Of a stretch of 64,000 bases of DNA, positions 25,304 through 37,253 are shown piece by piece. The DNA is taken from positions 62,001-126,000 of the forward strand of contig NZ_JAIVAH010000027.1 of the NCBI RefSeq assembly GCF_020171745.1. The letters run 5' to 3'. Under the pieces are notes generated by a model. The model had not been told where the DNA came from. It ran no database searches and saw only the letters and a program-made list of their open reading frames with translations. The DNA comes from Prescottella equi (GTDB taxonomy: Bacteria > Actinomycetota > Actinomycetes > Mycobacteriales > Mycobacteriaceae). A program made the translations under genes and the position numbers. Positions within the stretch are counted from its first letter, which is position 1; the number at the start of each line of letters is the position of its first letter.

Positions 25304-26074
25304 TCAGCTCCGCAGTTGTTGTCGCAGTGTGGTGAGCGATCGGGTCAGTAGCCGGGACACGTGCATCTGGGAGAGTCCGACTTCCTCGGCAATCCGCCGC
25401 TGAGTGAGGTCGGCGTAGTACCGCAGGGCAAGGATGCGGCGTTCACGGGCAGGTAGTGCCGCCAGGGCGGGCCTGAGGATCTCGTGATTCTCGATCGACT
25501 GCAACCGCAGGTCGTCCTCGCCGACGGTCTCGGACAGCGAGGGCGCCTGCCTGCCGGCGCCGACCACGTCCATCGACAGGGCCTTGTAGCCGTTGCCGGC
25601 CAGGATGCCCGCGGCCACCGTCGCCTCCTCGACCTGCAGTTCGTCGGCGATCTCGCGGCGCGTGGGTGGGCGGCCCAGTTGTTGCGACAGCGCATCGGCC
25701 GAGCGGTGGATCTGCTGATGGACCTCCTGCAGCCGGCGCGGCACCCGCACGGCCCAGCCCGCGTCCCGGAAGTACCGGCGGATCTCGCCCATCATCGTCG
25801 GGACCGCGAAGGCGACGAAGTCGGCGCCGACCTCGGTGTCGAAGCGGTCCACGGCATTGACCAGACCCAGCCGGGCCACCTGGACCAGATCGTCGTGTAC
25901 CTCGCCGCGGCCGTCGAAGCGGCGTGCGACGTGCTCGGCCAACGGGAGGCAGCGAGTGACGGCGCGGTCGCGAAGCTTGCCGAATCGTGGATCCGCGGGG
26001 TCGAGCGTCGACATCGACCTCAGGATGCGGACCACGTCCGCGTATTCGTCGGCAGGCGTGCTCGTGCGAGTCAC
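25304..26074 (-). CDS. SigF/SigB-family (group 3) RNA polymerase sigma factor
   Basis: 256 residues from the GTG at 26074, which has GGCGAGG about 7 nt upstream and gives the usual length; an ATG at 26182 is in frame but adds a low-complexity extension. Region 2 (DDLVQVARLGLVNAVDRFD, then FAVPTMMGEIRRYFRD), region 3 (QLGRPPTRREIADEL) and region 4 (ALPARERRILALRYYADLTQ, GLSQMHVSRLLTRSL) are complete. Group 3 sigma factors direct general stress or stationary-phase genes and are usually held by an anti-sigma factor, but no anti-sigma or anti-anti-sigma gene is adjacent here. Confidence 0.9.
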   Translation of the reverse strand: MTRTSTPADEYADVVRILRSMSTLDPADPRFGKLRDRAVTRCLPLAEHVARRFDGRGEVHDDLVQVARLGLVNAVDRFDTEVGADFVAFAVPTMMGEIRRYFRDAGWAVRVPRRLQEVHQQIHRSADALSQQLGRPPTRREIADELQVEEATVAAGILAGNGYKALSMDVVGAGRQAPSLSETVGEDDLRLQSIENHEILRPALAALPARERRILALRYYADLTQRRIAEEVGLSQMHVSRLLTRSLTTLRQQLRS

Positions 26075-26854
26075 GCAATCGCCTCGCCGGACGGGGGCGA
26101 CGTCAGGGGACCGGGTCGCGCCGATATCTGCGTCCGTGCGCTCACACTGTCCTCCGTTCGATCGACAGCGGACACGGTTCATCGTAGGCGTGTGGCGGGC
26201 GGGGAGGGGAGTGCCCGGGGTTTCGGTGGAGGAGTCTTCGATGCCGATCAGGGGCGTATCTTGCCGCATTTGTGCAGGTGGCTACGCACTCGCGCCAACC
26301 GCGTGGGTGCGGGCCCCGCCGCTGCGCGCGATGACGGACTGCCGCGTTGATGCCGTTCTGCGGGATCTGCGCAAGAATTGTGAAACCCTCACGCGGACAT
26401 GGATATTCGGCATTATCCATGACGGTGGTGTGAACGTCCGCTGGAGCCGGCAGGGCAGCGCGGTCGGGTCTCACGACACCGTACAGCGACCGGTGCGGCC
26501 GCGCTGCGCAAAATGCGTGCGATGTTGCGTGTGTGTGCACGCGCAATCCATTCGGCACCGTTCCATCGGCGTCGTTGTGGAGCGTGCACGTCGGTGCGAC
26601 GCCGTCGAATCGGATGCGCAGGATCTCGGACCGCCGACATTGGTGGCCATCCGGCGTCGGGTCCGCCGGCAGGAGGTGCCGGACCGCGGTGGGTGGGGCT
26701 GCCGCGCGCAGATCGACGTCCAGCCCGCGCAATCGTGCCCGCGGGAAGTCGGGATCCGCGCGGGGCCCGGTGTCGGGTCGAGTGGGTGTGGTGCGCGTAC
26801 TGGACGTCGGGAAGGAACCGCCCGGCTCCCGTGGGGTACCCCCGGATCTCGATT

Positions 26855-26882
26855 ACTTGACATAATGTGGATTATCGGCGAA
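26855..26882. other. dif: dif-like chromosome dimer resolution site
   Basis: Read on the minus strand: XerC-type arm TTCGCCGATAA, 6 bp spacer TCCACA, XerD-type arm TTATGTCAAGT. The 11-6-11 layout and the TTATGTCAA arm agree with the actinobacterial dif consensus as I recall it. It sits in a gene-free region, as dif usually does. This would mark the replication terminus, where XerC/XerD act with FtsK. Confidence 0.75.
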
Positions 26883-27225
26883 ACGGTGAACTGCGATAAC
26901 GCCGTTCGGATGTGCCGTCCGGGCCTGGATACGTCCGTTTGGTCATCACCGTGCCCGTGCCGACTGTGCGTCGTCGTCGCGCCGCATGCCGTCGCACGGA
27001 ACCCGGATGAGTCGTCGGCCGCGTCGGCGCGGCGTCTGCAGCGACTCGAGGTCTGCGGCGACACCGCGTGTGGGCTGCGGCGTCCGGACCCCATGAACTC
27101 CGCCGGACGGTCGATCCGGCCCGCGGCCATTCCGGTCTGCATGGCCGGCCGCTCCGGGCTCGAGTGCCGTCGGCGCCCGGCCGCTGGGCCGAATCGACCA
27201 CTGCGGCGCTCTCCCGCCGTCCGGC

Positions 27226-27268
27226 GCCTACCTATCAATACGTCACGGTGACGTATTGATAGGTAGGC
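27226..27268. repeat. 43 bp perfect palindrome
   Basis: Two 21 bp arms around a single G at 27247; the arms begin GCCTACC and contain TATCAATACGTCAC. It starts 9 bp beyond the stop of the UvrA-like gene, so it may be its terminator, though it is unusually AT-rich and lacks a T-tract. It could instead be an operator or protein-binding site; ATACGTCAC/GTGACGTAT resembles TetR-type operators. Confidence 0.85.
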
Positions 27269-27277
27269 CGTTGTCGG

Positions 27278-29662
<2,385 letters not shown>

Positions 29663-29717
29663 GCTGGTCCTGCCTCCCTGTGTGGTGTGCGGCCTCCATG
29701 TCTACCGGAATGCGACG

Positions 29718-30329
29718 TCATCGCGCCGCGGTCTGCCACGCGAACCCGTCCGGGTCGGTGAAGCCCGCGCCGTCGGTGTCGATGACGATCCCGTGCGCTC
29801 CGGTGCCGTCCTCGGGGACGCCGGCGTCCTTCGCGAGGGCGCGGCGCCCGTACAGCGCGAGCTTGACGTTCTTCGGTTCGGCGGTGAACTCGACGTATTT
29901 GCGTCCGTAGCTTTTCGCCACCTCGAATCCGTGGTCGACGTAGAACTGCTTGGTCGCCTTGACGTCGTCGACGCCGAGCAGCAGGACGATGTCGTCGAAC
30001 CGGCGTTCGGCGGGCCCGGTGTTCTTCTTGGACGACGTCGCGACCTTCCAGATCGCGCCGTCCGGTGCCTGCACGACGCCGCCGTATCCCCAGAGGCTCT
30101 TCTTGACCGGCTTCAGGGTGGTGGCGCCGGCGCGGAGGGCGGCATCGACGATCGCGTCGACGTTGTTCGGCTGGGATACGACGAGAGAGAGGGTGTAACC
30201 CCGGAATCCGGTGGTCGGGTCCTGCGCGGCGCGGACGTCGATGTACGCGTCGACGCGGAGTTCGGCGTAGAAGGCCTTCGCGGCCGAGACGTCCGGGACG
30301 TCGAGGGTCAGGGAGGTGATGGTGGTCAT
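29718..30329 (-). CDS. VOC-superfamily protein with two domains
   Basis: 203 residues. Two glyoxalase/bleomycin-resistance-type repeats: residues 1-95 (SLTLDVPDVSAAKAFYAEL, QAPDGAIWKVA) and 110-203 (LLLGVDDVKATKQFYVDHG, TDPDGFAWQ). Family members bind metals, drugs or small electrophiles. The start lies 1 bp after the stop of the upstream VOC gene, so they are co-translated. Substrate unknown. Confidence 0.85.
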   Translation of the reverse strand: MTTITSLTLDVPDVSAAKAFYAELRVDAYIDVRAAQDPTTGFRGYTLSLVVSQPNNVDAIVDAALRAGATTLKPVKKSLWGYGGVVQAPDGAIWKVATSSKKNTGPAERRFDDIVLLLGVDDVKATKQFYVDHGFEVAKSYGRKYVEFTAEPKNVKLALYGRRALAKDAGVPEDGTGAHGIVIDTDGAGFTDPDGFAWQTAAR

Positions 30330-30330
30330 G

Positions 30331-30741
30331 TCAGTTCACCTCGTTGATGCGGAGCAGGTTGCCTGCCGGGTCCCGGACGGCGAAGTCGCGGATGCCGTAG
30401 GGCTGCTCGATCGGTTCCTGGACGATCTCCGCGCCGCCGGCGGCGAGCTTCTCGAAGGTGCCGTCGAGGTCGGGGGTGGCGAGGGTGAGGATCGCGTACG
30501 TTCCCTTGGCCATCATCTCGGTGATGGTGCGGCGCTCGTCGTCGGTGATGCCGGGGTCGGCGGCCGGCGGGTGCATGACCAGCGAGGTGCCGGGCTGGTC
30601 CGGGTGGCCGACGGTGATCCAGTACATGTCGTTGTAGCCCACCTCCTTGCGGACCTCGAAGCCGAGGAGATCGCGGTAGAAGCCGAGGGTGGCGTCGCGG
30701 TCGGTGTGCGGGAGGAAGGCGGAGTGAATGGTGATGTTCAT
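30331..30741 (-). CDS. VOC-superfamily protein
   Basis: 136 residues from the ATG at 30741; a GTG three codons upstream is possible. Single glyoxalase-like fold: AFLPHTDRDATLGFYRDLLG at the start, FAVRDPAGNLLRINE at the end. There is no clear ribosome-binding site; it lies 10 bp after the AraC gene and is probably coupled to it. Confidence 0.85.
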   Translation of the reverse strand: MNITIHSAFLPHTDRDATLGFYRDLLGFEVRKEVGYNDMYWITVGHPDQPGTSLVMHPPAADPGITDDERRTITEMMAKGTYAILTLATPDLDGTFEKLAAGGAEIVQEPIEQPYGIRDFAVRDPAGNLLRINEVN

Positions 30742-30751
30742 GACGATCACG

Positions 30752-31192
<441 letters not shown>

Positions 31193-31254
31193 GTGGGTGA
31201 TGCTGCCACGTCGAGACCGGGGTTGCCCAGCGCCGCGCGTGGGACAATGGCGCC

Positions 31255-33783
31255 GTGTCCGCCGTCGGTGCACGACCCGATCCCGGGTGCGAACTGTGCG
31301 CGCTGACGGCGTCCGACGGGGACAGTGGCGCGTGGCTGCTCACGTATCTCGGGTTCGATCCCACCAGCGAGGGACAGCGGGAATCGCTGCTCACCCTCGC
31401 CAACGGCTACCAGGGCGTCCGGGGCGCGCTGTCGGAGTCCCGCGCCGACGGGGTGCACTATCCCGGCGCCTACGTCGCCGGCTGCTACAACCGGCTCGAC
31501 TCGCTGATCGACGACATCCGGCACGAGGACGAGAGCATCGTGAACCTGCCGAACTGGGTGGGCGTGACGTTCCGGATCGACGACGGCCCGTGGCTCTCCC
31601 CCGGCGGTGACGTCACCGTCGGCCACCATCACGTCGGTCTGGACGTCCGCGGTGGCCTGTTGTTGCGGGAGACGGTGCTGGTCGACCCGGACGGTCGTCG
31701 CACCCGGCTGCGGCAGCGGCGGCTGGTGTCGATGGCGGACTCGCATCTCGGAGTGGTCGACACGCTGCTGCGGCCGGAGAACTGGTCGGGCAGGCTCACG
31801 ATCAGGTCGGCGCTCGACGGGACCGTCCGGAACACCAACGTGCCGGATCTGGCCCGGTTCGCCGATCGGCATCTGACCGAGGTGACGACGGGGCCGTCCG
31901 GCAGCGACGTGGTGTGGCTGCACGCGGAGACCAGCCAGTCGCGGCTGCGGGTGGCGCAGGCGGCGCGCACCCGGGTGCGGGTGGACGGGATGTTCGTCGA
32001 CGTCGAACGTCGCCGGTGCCTCGAATCGGATGCGGTGGCCGACGAGATCTCCCTCGACGTCGAGGCGGGCCGCAGCGTCGAGGTCGAGAAGACGGTTGCG
32101 ATGTTCACGTCGCACGATCGGGCCATCTCGGAGCCGGGGCTGGCGGCACGCGAGGCCGCGCACGGCGCGTGTGCGTTCGAGCGCATCCTGGCGGATCACG
32201 TGGAGGCGTGGGCGTCGCTGTGGCGCCGGTTCGAGGTGCTTGTCGACGCGGACGTGCGCACCCGGCTGGCGGCGAACGTGCAGATCTTCCATGTGCTGCA
32301 GACGCTTTCGCCGCACACCGCGGACCTCGACGTCGGGGTGCCGGCGCGGGGGCTGCACGGCGAGGGCTATCGCGGACACATCTTCTGGGACGAGATGTTC
32401 GTGTTCGGGTTCCTGAACCTGCGGCTGCCGGAGCTGACCCGGGCGCTGCTGCTGTACCGGTTCCGGCGGCTGCCGGAGGCGCGGCGACTGGCCCAGGCGC
32501 AGGGTCTGCGCGGGGCGCTGTTCCCGTGGCAGAGCGGGAGCGACGGCCGGGAGGAGACGCCGCGGCTGTTCTTCAACCCGCGCTCGGGCCGGTGGATGGC
32601 GGACCATTCGCGCCGCCAGTTCCATGTCGGGCTCGCGGTCGCCTACAACGTCTGGAGTTACTGGGAGGCGTCGGCGGATCTGGGCTTCCTGGCGAGCTTC
32701 GGGGCCGAGATGCTGGTGGAGAACGCGCGGCTGTGGGCCAGCCTGGCGGTGTACGACCCCGCCGACGATCGGTTCGACATCCGCGGGGTGATGGGCCCGG
32801 ACGAGTTCCACGACGGGTATCCGGATCGGCCCGGCGGTGGCATCGACAACAGCGCGTACGTCAACGTGATGACGTCGTGGGCGCTGGCCCGGGCGCTCGA
32901 CGCCTACCGGATCCTGGGCGAGAACGAGGCGGCCGGGGTGTGGGAGCGGCTCCGGGTGACGGCCGAGGAGATCGAGCACTGGGACTATCTGCGCCGTCGG
33001 CTGCGGTTGTGTTTCCTCGCGAACGGGTTGCCGGCCCAGTTCGAGGGCTACGAGTCGCTGCGCGAGCTGGACTGGACCGCTTACCGCGCGCGGTACGGGA
33101 ACATCGGGCGGCTGGACCTGATCCTCGAGGCGGAGGGCGACAGTTGCCGGCGGTACCGGGCGTCGAAGCAGGCGGACGTGCTGATGCTCCTGTATCTGTT
33201 CTCAGCGGAGGAGTTGTCGGCACTGGTGCGCGACATGGGTTATCCGTTCGATCCGGCGTCGATCCCGGCCACCGTCGAGTTCTATCTCGCGCGGACGTCG
33301 CACGGGTCGACGCTCAGCCGGGTGACGCATGCGTGGGTGCTGTCGCGCGGGGATCGGCGCGGGTCGTGGCAGATGCTGAGCGAGGCACTCGAATCGGATC
33401 TGTCCGACACCCAGGGCGGCACCACCCGTGAGGGCATCCATCTCGGTGCGATGGCGGGCAGCATCGACATACTGCAGCGCTGCTATTCGGGTTTCGAGAT
33501 CCGTGCCGGGGTGCTGTGGCTGCATCCGCAGCTGCCCGACGAGCTGCGGACCCTCGAATTCGACGTCCGCTACCGCGGGCACTGGATCCACGTGCGCTGC
33601 GACCACGCGTCGGTGACGGTGTCGACGCGCCGGAGTCAGGCCCCGCCGATCCGGGTCGACATCGACGGGTCGGAGCACGTGCTCGCGTCGGGCAGTCGGG
33701 TGACGGTGCCGCGCGGACAGGGTCTGGGGTCCCGCCCCGGTCGGGTCGTCGATGGCACGCTGGAGACAGCGCCCGACGTCTGA
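31255..33783 (+). CDS. Glycoside hydrolase family 65 protein (disaccharide phosphorylase type)
   Basis: 842 residues from a GTG. The N-terminal beta-sandwich (about 20-290) is followed by the (alpha/alpha)6 barrel. The catalytic acid is Glu517 in GVMGPDEFHDG, and the phosphate-site neighbourhood ASKQADVLML and RTSHGSTLS are conserved. Homologues such as M. tuberculosis Rv3401 cleave trehalose, kojibiose or maltose by phosphorolysis; the exact sugar cannot be told. There is no beta-phosphoglucomutase fusion. The universal stress gene follows 13 bp later, so they share an operon. Confidence 0.9.
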   Translation: MSAVGARPDPGCELCALTASDGDSGAWLLTYLGFDPTSEGQRESLLTLANGYQGVRGALSESRADGVHYPGAYVAGCYNRLDSLIDDIRHEDESIVNLPNWVGVTFRIDDGPWLSPGGDVTVGHHHVGLDVRGGLLLRETVLVDPDGRRTRLRQRRLVSMADSHLGVVDTLLRPENWSGRLTIRSALDGTVRNTNVPDLARFADRHLTEVTTGPSGSDVVWLHAETSQSRLRVAQAARTRVRVDGMFVDVERRRCLESDAVADEISLDVEAGRSVEVEKTVAMFTSHDRAISEPGLAAREAAHGACAFERILADHVEAWASLWRRFEVLVDADVRTRLAANVQIFHVLQTLSPHTADLDVGVPARGLHGEGYRGHIFWDEMFVFGFLNLRLPELTRALLLYRFRRLPEARRLAQAQGLRGALFPWQSGSDGREETPRLFFNPRSGRWMADHSRRQFHVGLAVAYNVWSYWEASADLGFLASFGAEMLVENARLWASLAVYDPADDRFDIRGVMGPDEFHDGYPDRPGGGIDNSAYVNVMTSWALARALDAYRILGENEAAGVWERLRVTAEEIEHWDYLRRRLRLCFLANGLPAQFEGYESLRELDWTAYRARYGNIGRLDLILEAEGDSCRRYRASKQADVLMLLYLFSAEELSALVRDMGYPFDPASIPATVEFYLARTSHGSTLSRVTHAWVLSRGDRRGSWQMLSEALESDLSDTQGGTTREGIHLGAMAGSIDILQRCYSGFEIRAGVLWLHPQLPDELRTLEFDVRYRGHWIHVRCDHASVTVSTRRSQAPPIRVDIDGSEHVLASGSRVTVPRGQGLGSRPGRVVDGTLETAPDV

Positions 33784-33796
33784 GGGAGGTTCGACG

Positions 33797-34753
33797 ATGG
33801 AGACCGACGCGGACACGGACTTCGCCGAGGGTGCGGTGGTGGCCGCCGTCGACGGGTCACCGTCGTCGTTCGACGCGCTGCGGTGGGCGGCGCAACTGGC
33901 CCGTCGCCGGTCCGCTCCCCTGCACATCGTGCACGTGCTGCCGAGCCCGGGGGTCTACCTGAGCGAGGCGGCGGTGCTGATCCAGGCGCAGTTCACCGAG
34001 AAGCTCGAGTCGGACTCCGAGGGCATGTTGCGGCGCGCCCGTGAGCTGGTGGGCGCCGAGTTCGCCGACGTCGAGGCCACGTCCGCGCAGTATCCGGGTC
34101 CACCCGCCGCGACTCTGGTGGATCTGAGTGCCCGGGCCGGGCTGCTGGTGCTGGGGGCGACGGGTGCGGGCACGGTGGGCGCGATGCTGGTGGGCTCGAC
34201 GGGGCAGCGGGTCGCGAACCACGCCCGGTGTCCGGTGCTGGTGTGCCGCGGCGGTGCGCCGGCGGCGTCCGATGATCGGCCGATCGTGGTCGGCGTGGAC
34301 GGCAGCGCGTTGAGCATCCACGCGGTGGGCGTCGCGTACGAGTACGCGGCCGTGCTGGGTGCGCGGCTGGTGGCCGTGCACGCGTGGGGCCCGGCGCGGA
34401 CGGTGCAGCGGTACGGGGCGTTCCGGCTCGTCGACTGGTCCGCGGTGGAGGCCGAGGAACGCGCGCTGATGGCGGAGAGCATGGCCGGGCATTCGGCCGC
34501 GTGGCCGGATGTGGACGTCGAGACGGTTCTCGAGCAGAACAGTGCGGGCCGGACACTCCTCGAGTACGCCGGGCAGGCGCGATTCGTGGTGGTGGGCAGC
34601 CGGGGCCGGAGCCGGATCTCGGGCGCGCTGCTCGGGTCGACCAGCCAGAACCTGCTGCACCATGCGCCGTGCCCGGTGATGATCTGTCGCGGCAGCGGAG
34701 CCAGCCCCGACAGCACGCTCGGCGGCGGGGTGTGGACCGGCGAGTCAGTGTGA
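33797..34753 (+). CDS. Universal stress protein, tandem Usp domains
   Basis: 318 residues from the ATG at 33797, 7 nt after GGGAGG. Two Usp domains (about 10-150 and 160-300), each starting VAAVDGS or VVGVDGS and with ATP-loop motifs GATGAGTVGAMLVGST and GSRGRSRISGALLGST. Tandem Usp proteins are typical of actinobacterial hypoxia/dormancy genes. It overlaps the convergent Usp gene by 9 bp at the 3' ends. Confidence 0.9.
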   Translation: METDADTDFAEGAVVAAVDGSPSSFDALRWAAQLARRRSAPLHIVHVLPSPGVYLSEAAVLIQAQFTEKLESDSEGMLRRARELVGAEFADVEATSAQYPGPPAATLVDLSARAGLLVLGATGAGTVGAMLVGSTGQRVANHARCPVLVCRGGAPAASDDRPIVVGVDGSALSIHAVGVAYEYAAVLGARLVAVHAWGPARTVQRYGAFRLVDWSAVEAEERALMAESMAGHSAAWPDVDVETVLEQNSAGRTLLEYAGQARFVVVGSRGRSRISGALLGSTSQNLLHHAPCPVMICRGSGASPDSTLGGGVWTGESV

Positions 34754-35596
34754 GCGCACCACCATCAGCGGGATCGTGACGGTCCGCAGCAGTGCCGCGC
34801 TGGTGGATCCGAGAGTCATGCCGTGGAAACCGCCGCGACCGCGGCTACCGACGACGATCAGACGGGCACCGGCTCCGCGCATCAGCAGATTCCGGGCCGG
34901 ACGGTCCTGCACGACCACCTGTTTGACGGACACGTCCGGGTAATCGTCGCGCCACGGGGCCAGGCGCTCGGCCAGCCGATGTTGTTCGGCGTCGGCGATG
35001 TCGGCCCACGCGGTGGGGAGCGGTCCGTCCGGCAGGGTGCGATCGGACCACGCGTGCAACGCCACCAGGTCGGCCCCGTGCAGGGCCGCCTCGGCGAATG
35101 CGGCCCCGACGGCGGGCTCGCTGGTCTCGGTGCCGTCCACGCCGACCACGACGGGACCGTCGAAATCGGGCTCACCGGGCCGCGGCCAGCCCGCCACGAC
35201 CACGACCGGGCAGGCGGCATGGTGGACGATCGCGGAGGTCACCGAACCGACGAGGCCGCCGGTGAACTCCCCCAGCCCGCGGGTGCCGAGCACGATCATC
35301 CGGGCAGTGCCCTCGTGGTTCATCAGGGCGTGGACGGGGGTGAGCGTCACCATCTCCGTCGAGGTGTCCGTCGGTCCCACCGCCTCGGCGAGAGCGAGGG
35401 CCTCCTGCAGTGCGTGTTCGCCGCTGATCCGCAAGTCGTCGCTGAACGGAGAGGACATTCCGATGCCGCCGGTGGTGACGCTCGTGATCAGCAGCAGCGG
35501 GTCGCCGCGCACCGAGGCCTCGCCCGCGGCCCAGCGCACGGCGTCGCGGGCACTCGCGGATCCGTCGACGCCGACGACGATCGGTGCACTTCCCAT
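34745..35596 (-). CDS. Universal stress protein, tandem Usp domains
   Basis: 283 residues. Two Usp domains (VVGVDGSASA... and VVGVDGTETS...) with nucleotide loops GTRGLGEFTGGLVGSVT and GSRGRGGFHGMTLGST. It is convergent with the preceding Usp gene and 149 bp from the divergent nitroreductase gene, so the two may share a control region, although I found no clear DosR box there. Confidence 0.9.
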   Translation of the reverse strand: MGSAPIVVGVDGSASARDAVRWAAGEASVRGDPLLLITSVTTGGIGMSSPFSDDLRISGEHALQEALALAEAVGPTDTSTEMVTLTPVHALMNHEGTARMIVLGTRGLGEFTGGLVGSVTSAIVHHAACPVVVVAGWPRPGEPDFDGPVVVGVDGTETSEPAVGAAFAEAALHGADLVALHAWSDRTLPDGPLPTAWADIADAEQHRLAERLAPWRDDYPDVSVKQVVVQDRPARNLLMRGAGARLIVVGSRGRGGFHGMTLGSTSAALLRTVTIPLMVVRSH

Positions 35597-35745
35597 ACGG
35601 ACTCCATCGACGAAGACGACTCGGACGGTTTCCTCCAGGAAACACCCGAGCCTGGCATCCTCACAGCGGTTTCCGGTATCGCGTCCGAACCGTCGGCACC
35701 TGCGCGGATCTTGCCGTGGCAGGCCGGTGGGACCACACTCGATGC

Positions 35746-36714
35746 ATGGGCACCCGAACGGCTCCCGAGCCGATCCGGGCGGCGGTCTCCGTCGCCTGCC
35801 GGGCGCCGTCGGTCCACAACAGCCAGCCGTGGTCGTGGGTGTTCAGCTGCGGGAGCCTGGAACTGCATGCCGACCGGCTGCGGGCGCTGCCCGTCGTCGA
35901 TCCGCTGGCCCGGCAGATGGTGATCAGTTGCGGCACGGCCCTGCACCATCTCGAGGTTGCGGTCTCCGAGCACGGTCTCGGCGCCGTGGTCGATCGACTG
36001 CCCGATCCCGGCAACCCGATGTTGTTGGCGTCCGTCGCGTTCGTCTCGGCCGACGACTCGGAACGCACCCGGTCGCTGCGGGAGGCGATCGCGGGCCGGT
36101 GGACCGACCGCCGCGCGTTCGGTGTCCCGCCCGCGGATGCGCTGGCCGGTCTTGCGGACCTTCTCGGGCGGCACGGCGTCGCGATCACGTTCCTCGGCGA
36201 GGACGGGCCGTCCCGATTGGCCGAGGCCACCCGCAGTGGCGCCGACGCTCGCCGGCACGACGCCGCGTATCACGCCGAGTTGTATTGGTGGACGGGACAT
36301 TCCCACGCCGAGGGGGGCATCCCTGCGAGTGCGCTGCCGGACGGCGGCGCAGTGCCGGTCGGGCGAGATTTCCCGCGAGGCGTGCTCGAACCACCCGGGG
36401 TGTCGGATCAGGCCGCGCTGGCGGTGCTCACCACCGACAGCGACACCCGGCTGGACTGGCTACGGTGCGGAGAGGCACTGTCCGAGTTGCTGCTCGAGGC
36501 CACCGCCCGCGGACTCGGGACGTGCCCGCTCACCCACGTCACCGAGATCGCGGCCAGTCGGGAGATGGTGCGGGAGGCCGCGGTCGCCTCCGGGGCGCGT
36601 GGCCGGTTCCCGCAGGTCGTGGTGCGTCTGGGGACGCCGTCGGCCGACGAGTACGAGGTGCCGCGGACGGGTCGGCGCCGCGTCGACGACGTGTGGCGCG
36701 ACGCCGGAATCTAG
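35746..36714 (+). CDS. Acg-like nitroreductase-fold protein
   Basis: 322 residues from the ATG at 35746. The start APSVHNSQPWSW and the C-terminal CGEALSELLLEATARGLGTCPLTH match the Acg (Rv2032) family of flavin-binding proteins, which occur with universal stress proteins in the mycobacterial DosR regulon and are thought to sequester flavin rather than reduce nitro compounds. Its last codons and TAG stop lie in the first copy of a 19 bp tandem repeat. Confidence 0.85.
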   Translation: MGTRTAPEPIRAAVSVACRAPSVHNSQPWSWVFSCGSLELHADRLRALPVVDPLARQMVISCGTALHHLEVAVSEHGLGAVVDRLPDPGNPMLLASVAFVSADDSERTRSLREAIAGRWTDRRAFGVPPADALAGLADLLGRHGVAITFLGEDGPSRLAEATRSGADARRHDAAYHAELYWWTGHSHAEGGIPASALPDGGAVPVGRDFPRGVLEPPGVSDQAALAVLTTDSDTRLDWLRCGEALSELLLEATARGLGTCPLTHVTEIAASREMVREAAVASGARGRFPQVVVRLGTPSADEYEVPRTGRRRVDDVWRDAGI

Positions 36715-36767
36715 GCGCGACGCCGGAATCTAGGCGCGACGCCGGAATCTAGGCGAGACGCCGGGAT
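36695..36767 (+). repeat. 19 bp tandem repeat carrying stop codons in all three frames
   Basis: GGCGCGACGCCGGAATCTA occurs three times exactly (36695, 36714, 36733), then a decayed copy at 36752. The first copy encodes the end and stop of the nitroreductase. Because 19 is not a multiple of 3, the TAG recurs in each frame (ending 36714, 36733, 36752). Confidence 0.9.
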
Positions 36768-36794
36768 CGGGCCACCAGGCAGGGAGGACCGCCG

Positions 36795-37211
36795 ATGATC
36801 CAACATCACCGTCTACGCCGAGCATCCGTCGTCGCCGGAGCCTGCGCAGCGGTGCTCCTCGCGGCCCAGCCGGCCGCCGCCACACCGACCGACACGGTCC
36901 TCCCCATTCCCATCGCGGGGATCAGTGTCGGCGTGACGGGACTCCCGGGCTCGGGCTACTTCTATCTGACCGCCACGACCGACCCCGACACTCCCGGAGT
37001 GACCCGCTTGGGGCCTTACACCGGTCTCCACGTCCACTGGCGAAACATCTCCACCGGTGCAGCGGGTGTCGCATACCTCGACAACCGTTACGGCACATCG
37101 GTCGTGACCGGCTCCGGGACGGTAGTCGCCTCGGTCACAATTCCCCCTGTGGGGCCCGGATACCGGATAATCGCCGCCACGCCCGGCGCCGGCGCCTGGA
37201 CGGTCCCCTGA
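36795..37211 (+). CDS. Small secreted protein, HWRN family member 1
   Basis: 138 residues, with GGGAGG 8 nt before the ATG. A Sec signal peptide (RLRRASVVAGACAAVLLAAQPAAA, cleavage about residue 29) is followed by a Gly/Thr/Pro-rich mature domain of about 110 residues with the family motif HWRNISTGAAG and the ending PGAGAWTVP. I do not recognise the family. A close relative with the same signal peptide and leader lies at 40398-40814, and two more copies lie between. Confidence 0.75.
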   Translation: MIQHHRLRRASVVAGACAAVLLAAQPAAATPTDTVLPIPIAGISVGVTGLPGSGYFYLTATTDPDTPGVTRLGPYTGLHVHWRNISTGAAGVAYLDNRYGTSVVTGSGTVVASVTIPPVGPGYRIIAATPGAGAWTVP

Positions 37212-37253
37212 CCGATTCGGCAGCCGCCCCCGAACTGTGGGGCTGTCGCCAAC

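Larger units (their letters stand above)
26075..27277. other. Gene-free terminus region, 1.2 kb
   Basis: Open frames exist on both strands, but their products are Arg/Ser/Thr/Cys-rich, lack domains and start sites, and overlap one another. I see no protein-coding or tRNA gene. The stretch holds a dif-like site (26855-26882) and a 43 bp palindrome (27226-27268). Confidence 0.65.

Noticed and set aside
25836-27251. Open frames of up to 471 codons across the region upstream of the sigma factor, and 255 codons on the minus strand (26471-27238)
   Set aside because: Composition is Arg/Ser/Thr/Cys-rich without any family pattern, the frames overlap on both strands and run through the dif-like site and palindrome.
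35597-35745. DosR box between the universal stress and nitroreductase genes
   Set aside because: Only weak half-site resemblance (GGGACCACACTC); no palindrome near the DosR consensus.
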